This document shows, in pieces, positions 1 to 5,959 of a stretch of 34,232 nucleotides of DNA. Made by a program: the position numbers and the translations under genes. The DNA is from JAWWPY01 sp036394075 (GTDB lineage: Bacteria > Actinomycetota > Actinomycetes > Streptosporangiales > Streptosporangiaceae). Numbering within the stretch: the stretch's first letter is position 1; every line of letters starts with the position of its first letter. The stretch covers positions 1 through 34,232 of the forward strand of contig DASWFT010000485.1 of NCBI GenBank assembly GCA_036394075.1, written 5' to 3'. The notes beneath the pieces were generated by a model. That model was not told where the DNA came from and made no database searches. It was given only the letters and a program-made list of their open reading frames with translations.

Positions 1-746
1 CCCCCGGACACCCGCGGCGCCACCCGCCGCGCCCCCGCCAGGCCCGTCTGCAGCCACCCGCCCGCCGGCAACTCAAACCGCACCAGCCGGGCCGGGTCAC
101 TGCTGAACAACGACCCGAACACATTCGTGGTGTTCTCAAACAACCACCCCGCACGCGGCGACCTTGTGACAGTGGTGCTGACCGGCTCCCACCGCCCCGC
201 CGCGTCCCGGTAATCCACCGGCCCCGCAGAGATCACCGCCTGCCGCCGCCCGTCCGACAGCTCATACGTCCGGCTGAATTCCGTCCGCTGCGCGACAAGC
301 TCCCCCACCCGCCGCACCCGCGGCGCCACCGCCTGCCGCACGACGTTAGGCCGCGACGGCAACGCGGCCGCCGTACCCGGCACCACGTGCGACGACGGTG
401 CCCGCGACCCCGGCGAGAACCAGCCCCGCGGATCCCACCACGAATGGTGCTGCAGCAGCGACCCCTGCGAGCCGGGCGCGAGGATGCCAGCATCCGGCGG
501 CCCCCCGCTCCTGCCGCCGGGAACCACCGCGATCATGATGCCGGCGGCCAGCGACACCACGCAGCCAAACGCGACAACCAGCCGCCACCGTCTGCGCGCC
601 GCCCGCCAGGCCCAGCGGGCCACGTCCGGCAGGTCACCGGCGATGCTGCCGGCCGTGCCGGGCACACCCTCCGGCGAGCGCAACAGCCACCTGGCTGCCC
701 TCAGCACCCGGTTCCGCGTCGCATCCAGCATCCGCCGGCCGTCCAT
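1..746 (-). CDS. RHS/polymorphic-toxin-like membrane-anchored protein, N-terminal part (partial)
   Basis: The minus-strand frame is open from an ATG at 746-744 to the left edge, giving 248 residues with the C-terminus outside the window. The start is well supported: a GGAGGAG Shine-Dalgarno lies about 5 nt upstream. The first 60 residues are basic (RRRWR at the end), followed by a single membrane segment (LVVAFGCVVSLAAGIMIAVV) and then a Pro/Ser/Gly-rich stretch. The visible C-terminal half includes 'EFSRTYELSDGRRQAVIS', 'VDYRDAAGRWEPVSTT' and 'GWLFENTTNVFGSLF'. These resemble the N-terminal region of actinobacterial RHS-repeat and DNRLRE-type secreted proteins, where a '..P.NYRDA.G.W.PIDT.' element precedes the repeats. 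Family assignment is from memory of this motif; the repeats or toxin domain that would prove it are not visible. A different large secreted beta-rich protein is the main alternative. Confidence 0.75.
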   Translation of the reverse strand, partial: MDGRRMLDATRNRVLRAARWLLRSPEGVPGTAGSIAGDLPDVARWAWRAARRRWRLVVAFGCVVSLAAGIMIAVVPGGRSGGPPDAGILAPGSQGSLLQHHSWWDPRGWFSPGSRAPSSHVVPGTAAALPSRPNVVRQAVAPRVRRVGELVAQRTEFSRTYELSDGRRQAVISAGPVDYRDAAGRWEPVSTTVTRSPRAGWLFENTTNVFGSLFSSDPARLVRFELPAGGWLQTGLAGARRVAPRVSG

Positions 747-1293
747 AGCCGCTCCTCCAAAAAGAACGTCCCCTGTTCCTGAATGCAGGCAGAATTCACC
801 CAGGAACGGCACAGGCCAAAAGCCCGGCTTAGACCAGGCCAGCCAGCCTGCACCAGGAACTGCCCATCAGCGCGAACTGCGCAGAAGGGATCATCCAGGC
901 AAATCTCGGCTTATTCACAGCCGATTCTGAACTGCTCCCGATCCCGTGCCTACCCTCAGATCTGATGGTTTTCAACGTCAGATCGCGTCAGCAGCAGGCA
1001 GTGACCGCGCCGGATCCCAGCGGCCCACCTCCCGGAGGCGGCCCGGGACTCCGCTGGCTGGGACAGCCGGTCCCCCGTTCCAGCGCCGCGGGCAGCGGTG
1101 ACCGCCTCGCGCGCCCGCGCCGGCCCGGTTCGCGAGTTCGGGGATGTTGCAACCGCGCCGTGTAACGCCCGCGACCTGGCGCGCGCTCCGCATGCGTATA
1201 CACGCGCTCGTGACAACCGCCCAGGAGGGCCGAGACCACAGGAACCGCCCAGGGGGGCCGAGACCAGGATCATGCCGTCGTAGGAGGCAATGG
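747..1293. other. Intergenic region, no convincing gene
   Basis: This 547-nt stretch separates the divergent RHS-like and LuxR-type genes. Open frames here are Arg/Pro-rich with no recognisable family and look like chance frames in GC-rich DNA. It contains a 7-bp inverted repeat (GATCTGA at 959-965 and TCAGATC at 978-984, 12-nt spacer) and a direct repeat next to the LuxR gene, listed separately. Both could be regulatory, but nothing in the sequence proves it. Confidence 0.5.
1215..1266. repeat. Two direct repeats, 24 bp, period 28 bp
   Basis: Copies at 1215-1238 and 1243-1266 begin AACCGCCCAGG and end GGGCCGAGACCA; they differ at one base out of 24 (A versus G). The second copy ends 15 nt before the Shine-Dalgarno of the LuxR-type gene at 1294, so the pair sits where operators or a duplicated leader would be. 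A local duplication without function is equally possible. Confidence 0.5.
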
Positions 1294-1608
1294 TTGGACG
1301 AGGTCACCCCAGCAGGCCGGCCTGCCCAGTGCTGCTGCCACGCTGAGCGCTTCACCGAGCGAGAGGTCGACGTCCTCTGCCAGGTCGCAGCCGGGGCATC
1401 TAACGAGGAAGTGGCCAGCACCCTGGGTATCAGCGGCCACACCGTCGCCGGGTACTTGCGGGTGATGCTGCGCCGCAGTCAGGCGCGTAACCGGGCGGAA
1501 TTAGTGGCCCGCGCTTATGCCGTCGGCATCCTGATCCCGCATGCCTGGCCACCGCGCCGGTCTGGGCGCCGCTGCCTGCCGCACCAGGCCAGCCCAGCAA
1601 GCTCTTAG
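1294..1608 (+). CDS. Small LuxR/GerE-type helix-turn-helix protein
   Basis: A TTG start at 1294 is preferred because a perfect AGGAGG (1282-1287) lies 6 nt upstream; longer in-frame starts such as ATG 1144 add Arg-rich sequence with no family resemblance. The product is 104 residues. After a short Cys-containing leader (CCCHAE) it carries a complete LuxR-type HTH: 'RFTEREVDVLCQVAAGASN', then 'EVASTLGISGHTVAGYLRV' as the scaffold and recognition helices, then 'RNRAELVARAYAVGIL'. There is no receiver or other sensing domain, so it is a stand-alone DNA-binding protein like the small single-domain LuxR proteins common in actinomycetes. The Arg/Pro-rich last 30 residues look unstructured. Target genes are unknown; the RHS-like gene and its own promoter with direct repeats are the obvious candidates. 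Confidence 0.75.
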   Translation: MDEVTPAGRPAQCCCHAERFTEREVDVLCQVAAGASNEEVASTLGISGHTVAGYLRVMLRRSQARNRAELVARAYAVGILIPHAWPPRRSGRRCLPHQASPASS

Positions 1609-1666
1609 GTCGGGTGGCCCGGGGTCGGGTAGCCCGGAGGAACCTCCCCTCGGGGCTCCCACAGAT

Positions 1667-1683
1667 CCCGGCGTGACGCCGGG
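1667..1683 (+). terminator. Hairpin downstream of LuxR-type gene
   Basis: CCCGGCG-TGA-CGCCGGG forms a perfect 7-bp stem with a 3-nt loop, 58 nt after the LuxR-type stop codon. There is no T-tract, which is usual for terminators in high-GC actinomycetes, so termination is plausible but not certain. Confidence 0.4.
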
Positions 1684-1713
1684 TAGGCCGCCAGCGAGGT
1701 CCCTGCTGGCTGA

Positions 1714-1791
1714 CCGAAGGAGTATGCGACCCAGGCCTGCCGGGCCCGCGCCTACCGGGTGCGCAAGGCCGCCGCCAAGACCGGCTGCTAG
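1714..1791 (+). pseudogene. Possible short gene remnant, zinc-ribbon/HTH-like tail
   Basis: This frame reads 'YATQACRARAYRVRKAAA' before a stop and has no start codon of its own. It resembles the end of the short zinc-ribbon motif 'Y(C)S.ACRQ.AYRARK' found in actinobacterial DNA-binding and mobile-element proteins, but the first cysteine is missing and the fragment is only 25 residues. The rest of 1609-2062 shows no gene I can support. This is weak evidence for a decayed gene in a degenerate zone. Confidence 0.2.
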
Positions 1792-2062
1792 CGGCTGCCG
1801 CGGTCGTTGACATCTCAGGCCCGCCGCCCGCCCCGGCATCAGCCCGTTCCGGCCGCTCCACCGCCGCCTGACCGTCCGGTGAGATCACAGGGTCACCGCC
1901 CGCCGCCCGCCGCGCCGGGGTCCGGCGGCATCCGGCTGTCGCGACCACGCCAGCGCCCAGATTCCCGGCCAGTAGCATAGTGATCATTGCAGCTGGATTC
2001 CCGAGGGAATGCTGGACGTTTTCCTTTCTCCTCGCTGATCTTGTTTCTCGGATTGCCGCGCA

Positions 2063-2338
2063 TTACTTGCTTTTACGCTGGAGTGGCATAGGCGTGAGCT
2101 GCCCGTGAACGCGCTGCAGGTATTCCGACGCGTTCTCCACCGCCGGATCGTGCTCCAGGCAATCGCGGTAGAAGTGCAGGCAGGCCTCGCAGTCGCCGAC
2201 GATCTCGGCCCAGGTCCTGGCCCAGGACCCGCATGCTGCCTCAGTTCGCGATTCTCCCGGGCGGCTCGTTGGGCTGGCTGGCGTCCTTCCGGACCATGTC
2301 GTCCATTCCGTGGAGATAACCCAGAAGTCCCACTGCAC
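2063..2338 (-). pseudogene. Frameshifted remnant of a small protein
   Basis: The C-terminal part looks like genuine protein: 'EIVGDCEACLHFYRDCLEHD' followed by 'PAVENASEYLQRVHGQLTP', with three cysteines and a helical pattern. The N-terminal part of the same frame (WTTWSGRTPASPTSRPGESR) looks unnatural. The two other minus frames over the same DNA give more protein-like stretches: an ATG at 2303 starts 'MDDMVRKDASQPNEPPGRIA' and stops at 2240, and a third frame gives 'RENRELRQHA'. The simplest reading is one small gene broken by at least one frameshift near 2240-2260, where the DNA has an imperfect GGCCCAGGTCCT/GGCCCAGGACCC repeat. I do not recognise the family. An intact gene of 91 residues from 2338 is the alternative. 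Confidence 0.4.
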
Positions 2339-2341
2339 GTC

Positions 2342-2539
2342 GGCGTCCGCGAACTAGGAACCGGCGCGGACGGGGTTGTGCGGACTCGCGCGGAGAGGGG
2401 CCATGCCCGGCCGCTGGCCACGGTGTTCGGGCAAGTGAGGGTGACCCGGTTGGCCTACCGGGCGCCGGGCGCGGCAAACGTGCACCCGCTGGATGCGGAG
2501 CTGAACTTGCCGGAGGAGAAGCAGTCGCACGGGCTGCGC
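2342..2539 (+). mobile_element. ISKra4-family transposase fragment
   Basis: The plus-strand frame encodes 'GADGVVRTRAERGHARPL', then 'ATVFGQVRVTRLAYRAPG', 'AANVHPLDAELNLP' and 'EEKQSHGLR'. This matches the conserved N-terminal block of ISKra4 transposases, where 'TVFG.V.V.R..Y..PG..N.HP.DA.LNLP...SHGLR' is diagnostic. Only about 66 residues remain; the catalytic domain is absent, since the frame switches directly into an unrelated membrane protein after SHGLR. I see no terminal inverted repeats. It is an internal remnant of an insertion, flanked on the left by a decayed gene and on the right by a gene that may have lost its 5' end. Confidence 0.7.
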
Positions 2540-2992
2540 ATGAGGCGAGATCAGGGAGTGCGCGCCCGCTTCGTCGCTGACGGTGAGGTCGTCCTTGAGC
2601 AGTGGATCCAGTTCCTGGGCCGGCTCACGATTGACAGCTGCCGCGTCGAGCTTGTCCCCTTGGAGCGGGGTTACGGGCAGCGGCCCTCAGCGGGCGGAAC
2701 GGAGCTGGTCTGCCATTTCTTCGTGCCAGCGGCGAAGCAGGCGGCCAAGGTCGTCACTGGGCTGTTCATGCTGGTGTTGGGTCTGGGCTTGGCGGTCGGG
2801 ATTCTCCGTGACGCCAGGGCCGATGCCGGCGCCAAGGTCTTGTTCCTGCTCTTCGTCGGCGCGATGGCCGTAGTGGGGGCCCTTGGCCTGTCCGGCGTTC
2901 AGCCCCGTGCTCGCCGCAGTCAGCAGTATGTCTTGTCCTGGCTGGAGCATGTGGTCACGGCAAGGCGCACCGAGTCCCGCACAGACGGATGA
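2540..2992 (+). CDS. Two-TM membrane protein, unknown function, probably 5'-truncated
   Basis: The first ATG after the transposase fragment (2540) gives 150 residues. Residues about 1-65 are soluble ('VRARFVADGEVVLEQWIQFL', 'ELVCHFFVP'). Two hydrophobic segments follow near 71-90 (VVTGLFMLVLGLGLAVGIL) and 98-117 (KVLFLLFVGAMAVVGALGL), and the tail is basic and hydrophilic. The frame is continuous with the upstream ISKra4 fragment and no ribosome binding site precedes 2540, which suggests the native start was removed by the insertion. Expression would depend on a chance start or read-through. I do not recognise a family. Confidence 0.45.
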   Translation: MRRDQGVRARFVADGEVVLEQWIQFLGRLTIDSCRVELVPLERGYGQRPSAGGTELVCHFFVPAAKQAAKVVTGLFMLVLGLGLAVGILRDARADAGAKVLFLLFVGAMAVVGALGLSGVQPRARRSQQYVLSWLEHVVTARRTESRTDG

Positions 2993-3195
2993 GGTGACCT
3001 GGTCCTGCCGCAAGAACACCAGCGAACCCACCAGGCCCGCTACCGCGACCATCTCACCATGGCTGCGTGATCAGCTCACTCCAGAAGAGCCGCACCCTTC
3101 CCGTTTGATCTTTCCAACACGTAGGCCACGCACCTGATATTTAAACTCTCGACCAACAGAAACCATCTGCCATGCTCTTGCGCCGTGGCATCCGG

Positions 3196-3390
3196 TCACT
3201 GCCGGATTTCTGCATCCTGACTGGTAGCACTGCCGCTATCGACCACCAAGGCGTGCAGTGCCCGCCGGTACTCGCCCAGCACGACCAGCAGTTCACGCTC
3301 GCCGTCAGGAAGCTCCACAGTATGTAGCGGCAGTTGGCGTGCGCTGACGATTGCCGTATCGTCAGCGGTTTCCTGGGCTCCGTTGCTCAT
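3196..3390 (-). CDS. Small acidic protein downstream of RsbW-like ATPase
   Basis: A 64-residue protein starting at ATG 3390 ('MSNGAQETADDTAIVSARQL'), with GGAGGA 10 nt upstream; a TTG 18 nt earlier is possible but would overlap that ribosome binding site. It lies 31 nt after the ATPase gene on the same strand and is almost certainly cotranscribed. The sequence is acidic, with a mid-region 'HTVELPDGERELLVVLGEYR' predicted as strand plus helix. No cysteine, signal peptide or membrane segment is present. I do not recognise a named family; position suggests a partner or substrate of the ATPase, which is inference only. Confidence 0.6.
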   Translation of the reverse strand: MSNGAQETADDTAIVSARQLPLHTVELPDGERELLVVLGEYRRALHALVVDSGSATSQDAEIRQ

Positions 3391-3421
3391 GATGGGATAG
3401 TCCTCCAATATCTTTTAACCC

Positions 3422-3937
3422 TCAGTCGCCGATCAGCAGCTCGCACCAGACCACCTTCAAGCTGTAGCTGAGCCGCCTGAATCCCCAGCGACTGCTTAAG
3501 GCCTCGATGACGCTGAACCCCCTGCCGCTCTCCGATTCGGCATCGGCCCGACGTGGTTGCGGATCGTCCGGGTTGTGATCCCAGACCTCAACGAGCAGCC
3601 GCTCCCGGTTGGCCAGCAATCGCAAGACGACGAGGCCAGCCCCATCAGGCGACGACGAGGCCTTCACGGCGTTGGTCAGCAACTCACTGACCAGCGTCTC
3701 GGAATCCTCAGCCAGGTGGCCGTACTGGTTACCCCACTCCCAGAGCACCTGCCTGGCATGCAGACGCCCGCAGGGAACGGCAGTAGGTAGCGCTGCCAGC
3801 TCGAGGAAGCTGACATGCGGCCAGTTCTGGATGGCAGTACCGGCGCCGGAGTCGGACTCAGGTGCGCTCGCCGAGCGGTGCATCGACGGACCACCGTGTA
3901 CAGCGCTGGTACCGCCGCTCATGGGGGAGCAGGTCAT
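3422..3937 (-). CDS. RsbW/AbaA-like ATP-binding regulatory protein (HATPase_c_2)
   Basis: The ATG at 3937 is chosen because GGGAGG lies 7 nt upstream; it gives 171 residues. Longer in-frame starts add sequence running into the divergent promoter. The fold is that of a stand-alone GHKL ATPase of the anti-sigma-factor RsbW type. The N-box is 'SETLVSELLTNAVKAS' (E..TNA), the G1-like box is 'VEVWDHNPDDPQPR' and the lid/G2 region is 'ESESGRGFSVIEALSSRWGF'. No histidine phospho-acceptor domain is present, so it is not a sensor kinase. In actinomycetes such proteins sit beside WhiJ-type XRE regulators and DUF397/BldB-like proteins and influence development and antibiotic production. The arrangement here, divergent from the XRE gene at 4068, matches that. 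Confidence 0.85.
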   Translation of the reverse strand: MTCSPMSGGTSAVHGGPSMHRSASAPESDSGAGTAIQNWPHVSFLELAALPTAVPCGRLHARQVLWEWGNQYGHLAEDSETLVSELLTNAVKASSSPDGAGLVVLRLLANRERLLVEVWDHNPDDPQPRRADAESESGRGFSVIEALSSRWGFRRLSYSLKVVWCELLIGD

Positions 3938-4024
3938 CGGCTGGCCTCCCTTGTTGCCGGTTCCGGCGGTGAGCCGCAGCCCTGGCTGACAAACTCTCTC
4001 TAGCATGCCGCTGGCCTGCTGCCG

Positions 4025-4062
4025 TTGGCAATACGTCAATGGCAAATTACCAAAATAGGGAG
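4025..4062 (+). promoter_or_regulatory. Divergent control region and RBS of the XRE gene
   Basis: The 130-nt gap between the divergent ATPase and XRE genes is unusually AT-rich near 4025-4060. TTGGCA (4025-4030) could be a -35 element, and TGGCAAT/TGGCAAA occurs twice 15 nt apart, as expected of an operator. AGGGAG at 4057-4062 is the Shine-Dalgarno for ATG 4068 (5-nt spacing). The -10 element is unclear, so the promoter assignment is tentative while the RBS is firm. Confidence 0.35.
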
Positions 4063-4067
4063 ATGTC

Positions 4068-4934
4068 ATGCCCCCGCGTCCCAGCCCCACCGTGCGCGGA
4101 CGCCGCCTACGCTACGAACTGCGCCGTCTCCGTGAGCAGCGCGGCCTCACCATCGAACAGGTCTCGGAGCGCTCCGGCGGCGACTGGACACCCTCGGCCA
4201 TCAGCCGCTGGGAGACCGGCGACCGCCGCATCCGCCCCGCCGATCTGCGGGTCTTGCTCGACATCTACGACGTACACGGCGACCAGCGCGAGGTACTGCT
4301 GACACTCGCCCGTGAAGCCCGCCAACGTGGCTGGTGGCAGTCCTACAGCAGCGACGCCGTTCCCGAGTGGTTCCAGGTCTATCTCGGCCTGGAAGCCGAA
4401 GCCGCCTCCATCCACGAGTACGCCGCCGAACTCATTCCCGGCCTGCTCCAGACCGCCGACTACTACCGGGCCTTCATGCGCACCGCACCGGCCGCTGGCA
4501 ACGAAGAAGCCATCGAACGCAAGATCGCCGTCCGCGCCGCCCGCCAAGAACGCCTGACAGCCGACGATGCGCCTGAATGCTGGGCAGTACTGAACGAGGC
4601 AGCCATCCGTCGTGTCGTCGGCGGCGCTGACGTGATGCGCGGCCAGCTCCAGCACATCGTGCAGATGGCCGATCTATCACGCATCAGCGTCCAAGTGCTG
4701 CCGTTCAAAGCCGGAGCGCATCCAGCGATGGACGGATCGTTCATCATTCTCGGCTTTCCGGAAGCGCCAGACCCTGATGTGGTCTACCTGGAGAGCCAGA
4801 CGGGTAGCCTCTACCTTGAGAAGCTGCCCGAAGTCGAGCGTTATCAGATGATGTTCAACCACCTCGTCGCCAAGGCCCTCGGCCCGGACGAGTCCAGGAA
4901 CCTGATAGCCCAGGCGGCGGCAGAGCTGGCCTGA
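4068..4934 (+). CDS. WhiJ-like XRE regulator with DUF5753 domain
   Basis: 288 residues. Residues about 10-65 form an XRE/Cro-type HTH ('LRYELRRLREQRGLTIEQVS', 'WTPSAISRWETGDRRIRP'). The remainder is the DUF5753 sensory domain typical of actinomycete WhiJ-like proteins: 'WFQVYLGLEAEAASIHEYA', 'IPGLLQTADYYRAFM', the 'ERKIAVRAARQERL' helix, 'LNEAAIRRVVGG' and 'ISVQVLPFKAGAHPAMDGSF'. Length and domain order are those of the complete family. The start at 4068 has AGGGAG 5 nt upstream. The gene is followed after 24 nt by two DUF397 genes on the same strand. In Streptomyces such XRE-DUF5753 proteins act with DUF397 partners to control developmental genes; applying that here is by analogy. Confidence 0.92.
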   Translation: MPPRPSPTVRGRRLRYELRRLREQRGLTIEQVSERSGGDWTPSAISRWETGDRRIRPADLRVLLDIYDVHGDQREVLLTLAREARQRGWWQSYSSDAVPEWFQVYLGLEAEAASIHEYAAELIPGLLQTADYYRAFMRTAPAAGNEEAIERKIAVRAARQERLTADDAPECWAVLNEAAIRRVVGGADVMRGQLQHIVQMADLSRISVQVLPFKAGAHPAMDGSFIILGFPEAPDPDVVYLESQTGSLYLEKLPEVERYQMMFNHLVAKALGPDESRNLIAQAAAELA

Positions 4935-4958
4935 CCACCGAAGCAGAGGAGGTGCGGG

Positions 4959-5168
4959 GTGGCTCCTGACATCGACCTGTCCCGTGCCCTATGGCGCAAG
5001 AGCACCCACAGCAACAACGGCGGTGCGTGCGTCGAGGTTGCCACCAACCTGTCGGGCATCGTGGCTGTCCGAGACTCCAAGCAGCGGAAGGGGCCAGTGC
5101 TGATCTTCGCACCTGACGAGTGGCAAACCTTCATCGGTCGGGCGAAAGACGGGGAGCTCCGTCTGTAG
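4959..5168 (+). CDS. DUF397 protein, copy 1
   Basis: 69 residues from a GTG start at 4959, with GAGGAGG just upstream (within 4945-4954). The DUF397 signature is complete: 'LSRALWRKSTHSNNGGACVE', then 'VAVRDSKQRKGPVLIFAPDEW', ending '..FIGRAKDGEL'. DUF397 proteins are small cytosolic partners of XRE-DUF5753 regulators; BldB is a relative. The gene is 24 nt downstream of the XRE gene and probably cotranscribed with it. The next gene is a paralogue. Confidence 0.9.
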   Translation: MAPDIDLSRALWRKSTHSNNGGACVEVATNLSGIVAVRDSKQRKGPVLIFAPDEWQTFIGRAKDGELRL

Positions 5169-5228
5169 GCGCTCCAGGTCCCTGGTGGCGTCCCTCATCG
5201 CGGAAATTTGAGCGAGAGAAGGCGCGGC

Positions 5229-5435
5229 ATGGACGAACTGGACCTCTCACGTGCCCAGTGGACCAAGAGCAGCCGCAGCAGCGGTACCGGCCAGTGCGTC
5301 GAGGTAGCCCAGAATCTTCCCGGCATCATCGCCGTCCGGGATTCCAAGAACCAGAGCGGCCCAGTGCTGGTCATCAGCTCTGAGAGTTGGCAGGTACTCA
5401 CCAGCAGGATCAAGACGGGCGAGTTCGGCCTGTAG
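5229..5435 (+). CDS. DUF397 protein, copy 2
   Basis: 68 residues from ATG 5229 with a GAGAGAAGG-type ribosome binding site; a TTG at 5208 would add seven Arg-rich residues and is less likely. The domain is complete ('LDLSRAQWTKSSRSSGTGQ', 'GIIAVRDSKNQSGPVLVIS', '..LTSRIKTGEFGL'). It aligns along its whole length with the DUF397 protein encoded 60 nt upstream, so the pair is a tandem duplication that has diverged. Differences concentrate in the central Ser/Asn stretch and the C-terminal helix, which might give different partner specificity. Confidence 0.9.
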   Translation: MDELDLSRAQWTKSSRSSGTGQCVEVAQNLPGIIAVRDSKNQSGPVLVISSESWQVLTSRIKTGEFGL

Positions 5436-5454
5436 GCAGACGGTCAGGCGCCGG

Positions 5455-5952
5455 TCAGCCGAGGCGGTCGGCGAGGCCGGCCTTGACCTGGGGCCATTCG
5501 TCCTTCAGCACGCTGTACACGGCAGAGTCGCGGAAGGTCCCATCCTCGCGTTTGATGTGCCGCCTGATGACGCCTTCTCGCTGGGCGCCGAGTTTGGCGA
5601 TGGCCGCCTGCGAGCGCGTGTTCAACATGTCGGTCTGGATCTTGACCCGGCCGTAGCCGCAGTCCTCGAAACAGTGCGTCATCAGGAGCAGTTTGGACTC
5701 GGCGTTGACTTGCGTGCCCCACCAGCGTGAGCCGTAGAGCGTCGAGCCGAGATGGATGCTCTCCTTGCGCAGGTTGGCCTCGGACAGCGAGGACGTGCCC
5801 ACCAGCCTCCCGGCTGGCCCCAGGTCGCCGCCCGGCACCAGGCGGATCGCATAGGTGGTGCGCCCACCCCCTTCTTCATCGGCCTCGCCCTGCGACGCCA
5901 ACAACACCGAGAGTCGCGGATCGCAACGGCCCCAGCGTAACGACGCCGGCAT
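5455..5952 (-). pseudogene. GNAT N-acetyltransferase (RimJ/RimL-like), N-terminus missing
   Basis: 165 residues. The C-terminal two thirds match the RimJ/RimL/GNAT_3 family: 'GRLVGTSSLSEANLRKESIH', 'YGSRWWGTQVNAESKLLLM' (acetyl-CoA loop region), 'RVKIQTDMLNTRSQAAIAKLG' and 'GVIRRHIKREDGTFRDSAVYS'. The usual first 45-50 residues (beta-1, alpha-1, alpha-2) are absent; the frame begins with sequence that does not resemble the family, only 7 nt after the stop codon of the sulfotransferase gene. The 5' end was probably lost when the two genes were joined. The acetyl-CoA-binding core is intact, so residual function through translational coupling cannot be excluded. A divergent but intact gene is the alternative. 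Confidence 0.6.
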
Positions 5953-5959
5953 TCCGCCT

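Noticed and set aside
1430..1987. 185-residue minus-strand frame opposite the LuxR-type gene
   Set aside because: Arg/Gly/Pro-rich with no family; it lies antisense to a clear HTH gene and extends through a decayed intergenic stretch.
2105..2540. N-terminal 145 residues of the continuous plus frame as part of the two-TM protein
   Set aside because: Residues 1-79 are antisense to the decayed minus gene and 80-145 are an ISKra4 transposase piece, so they are not native to the membrane protein.
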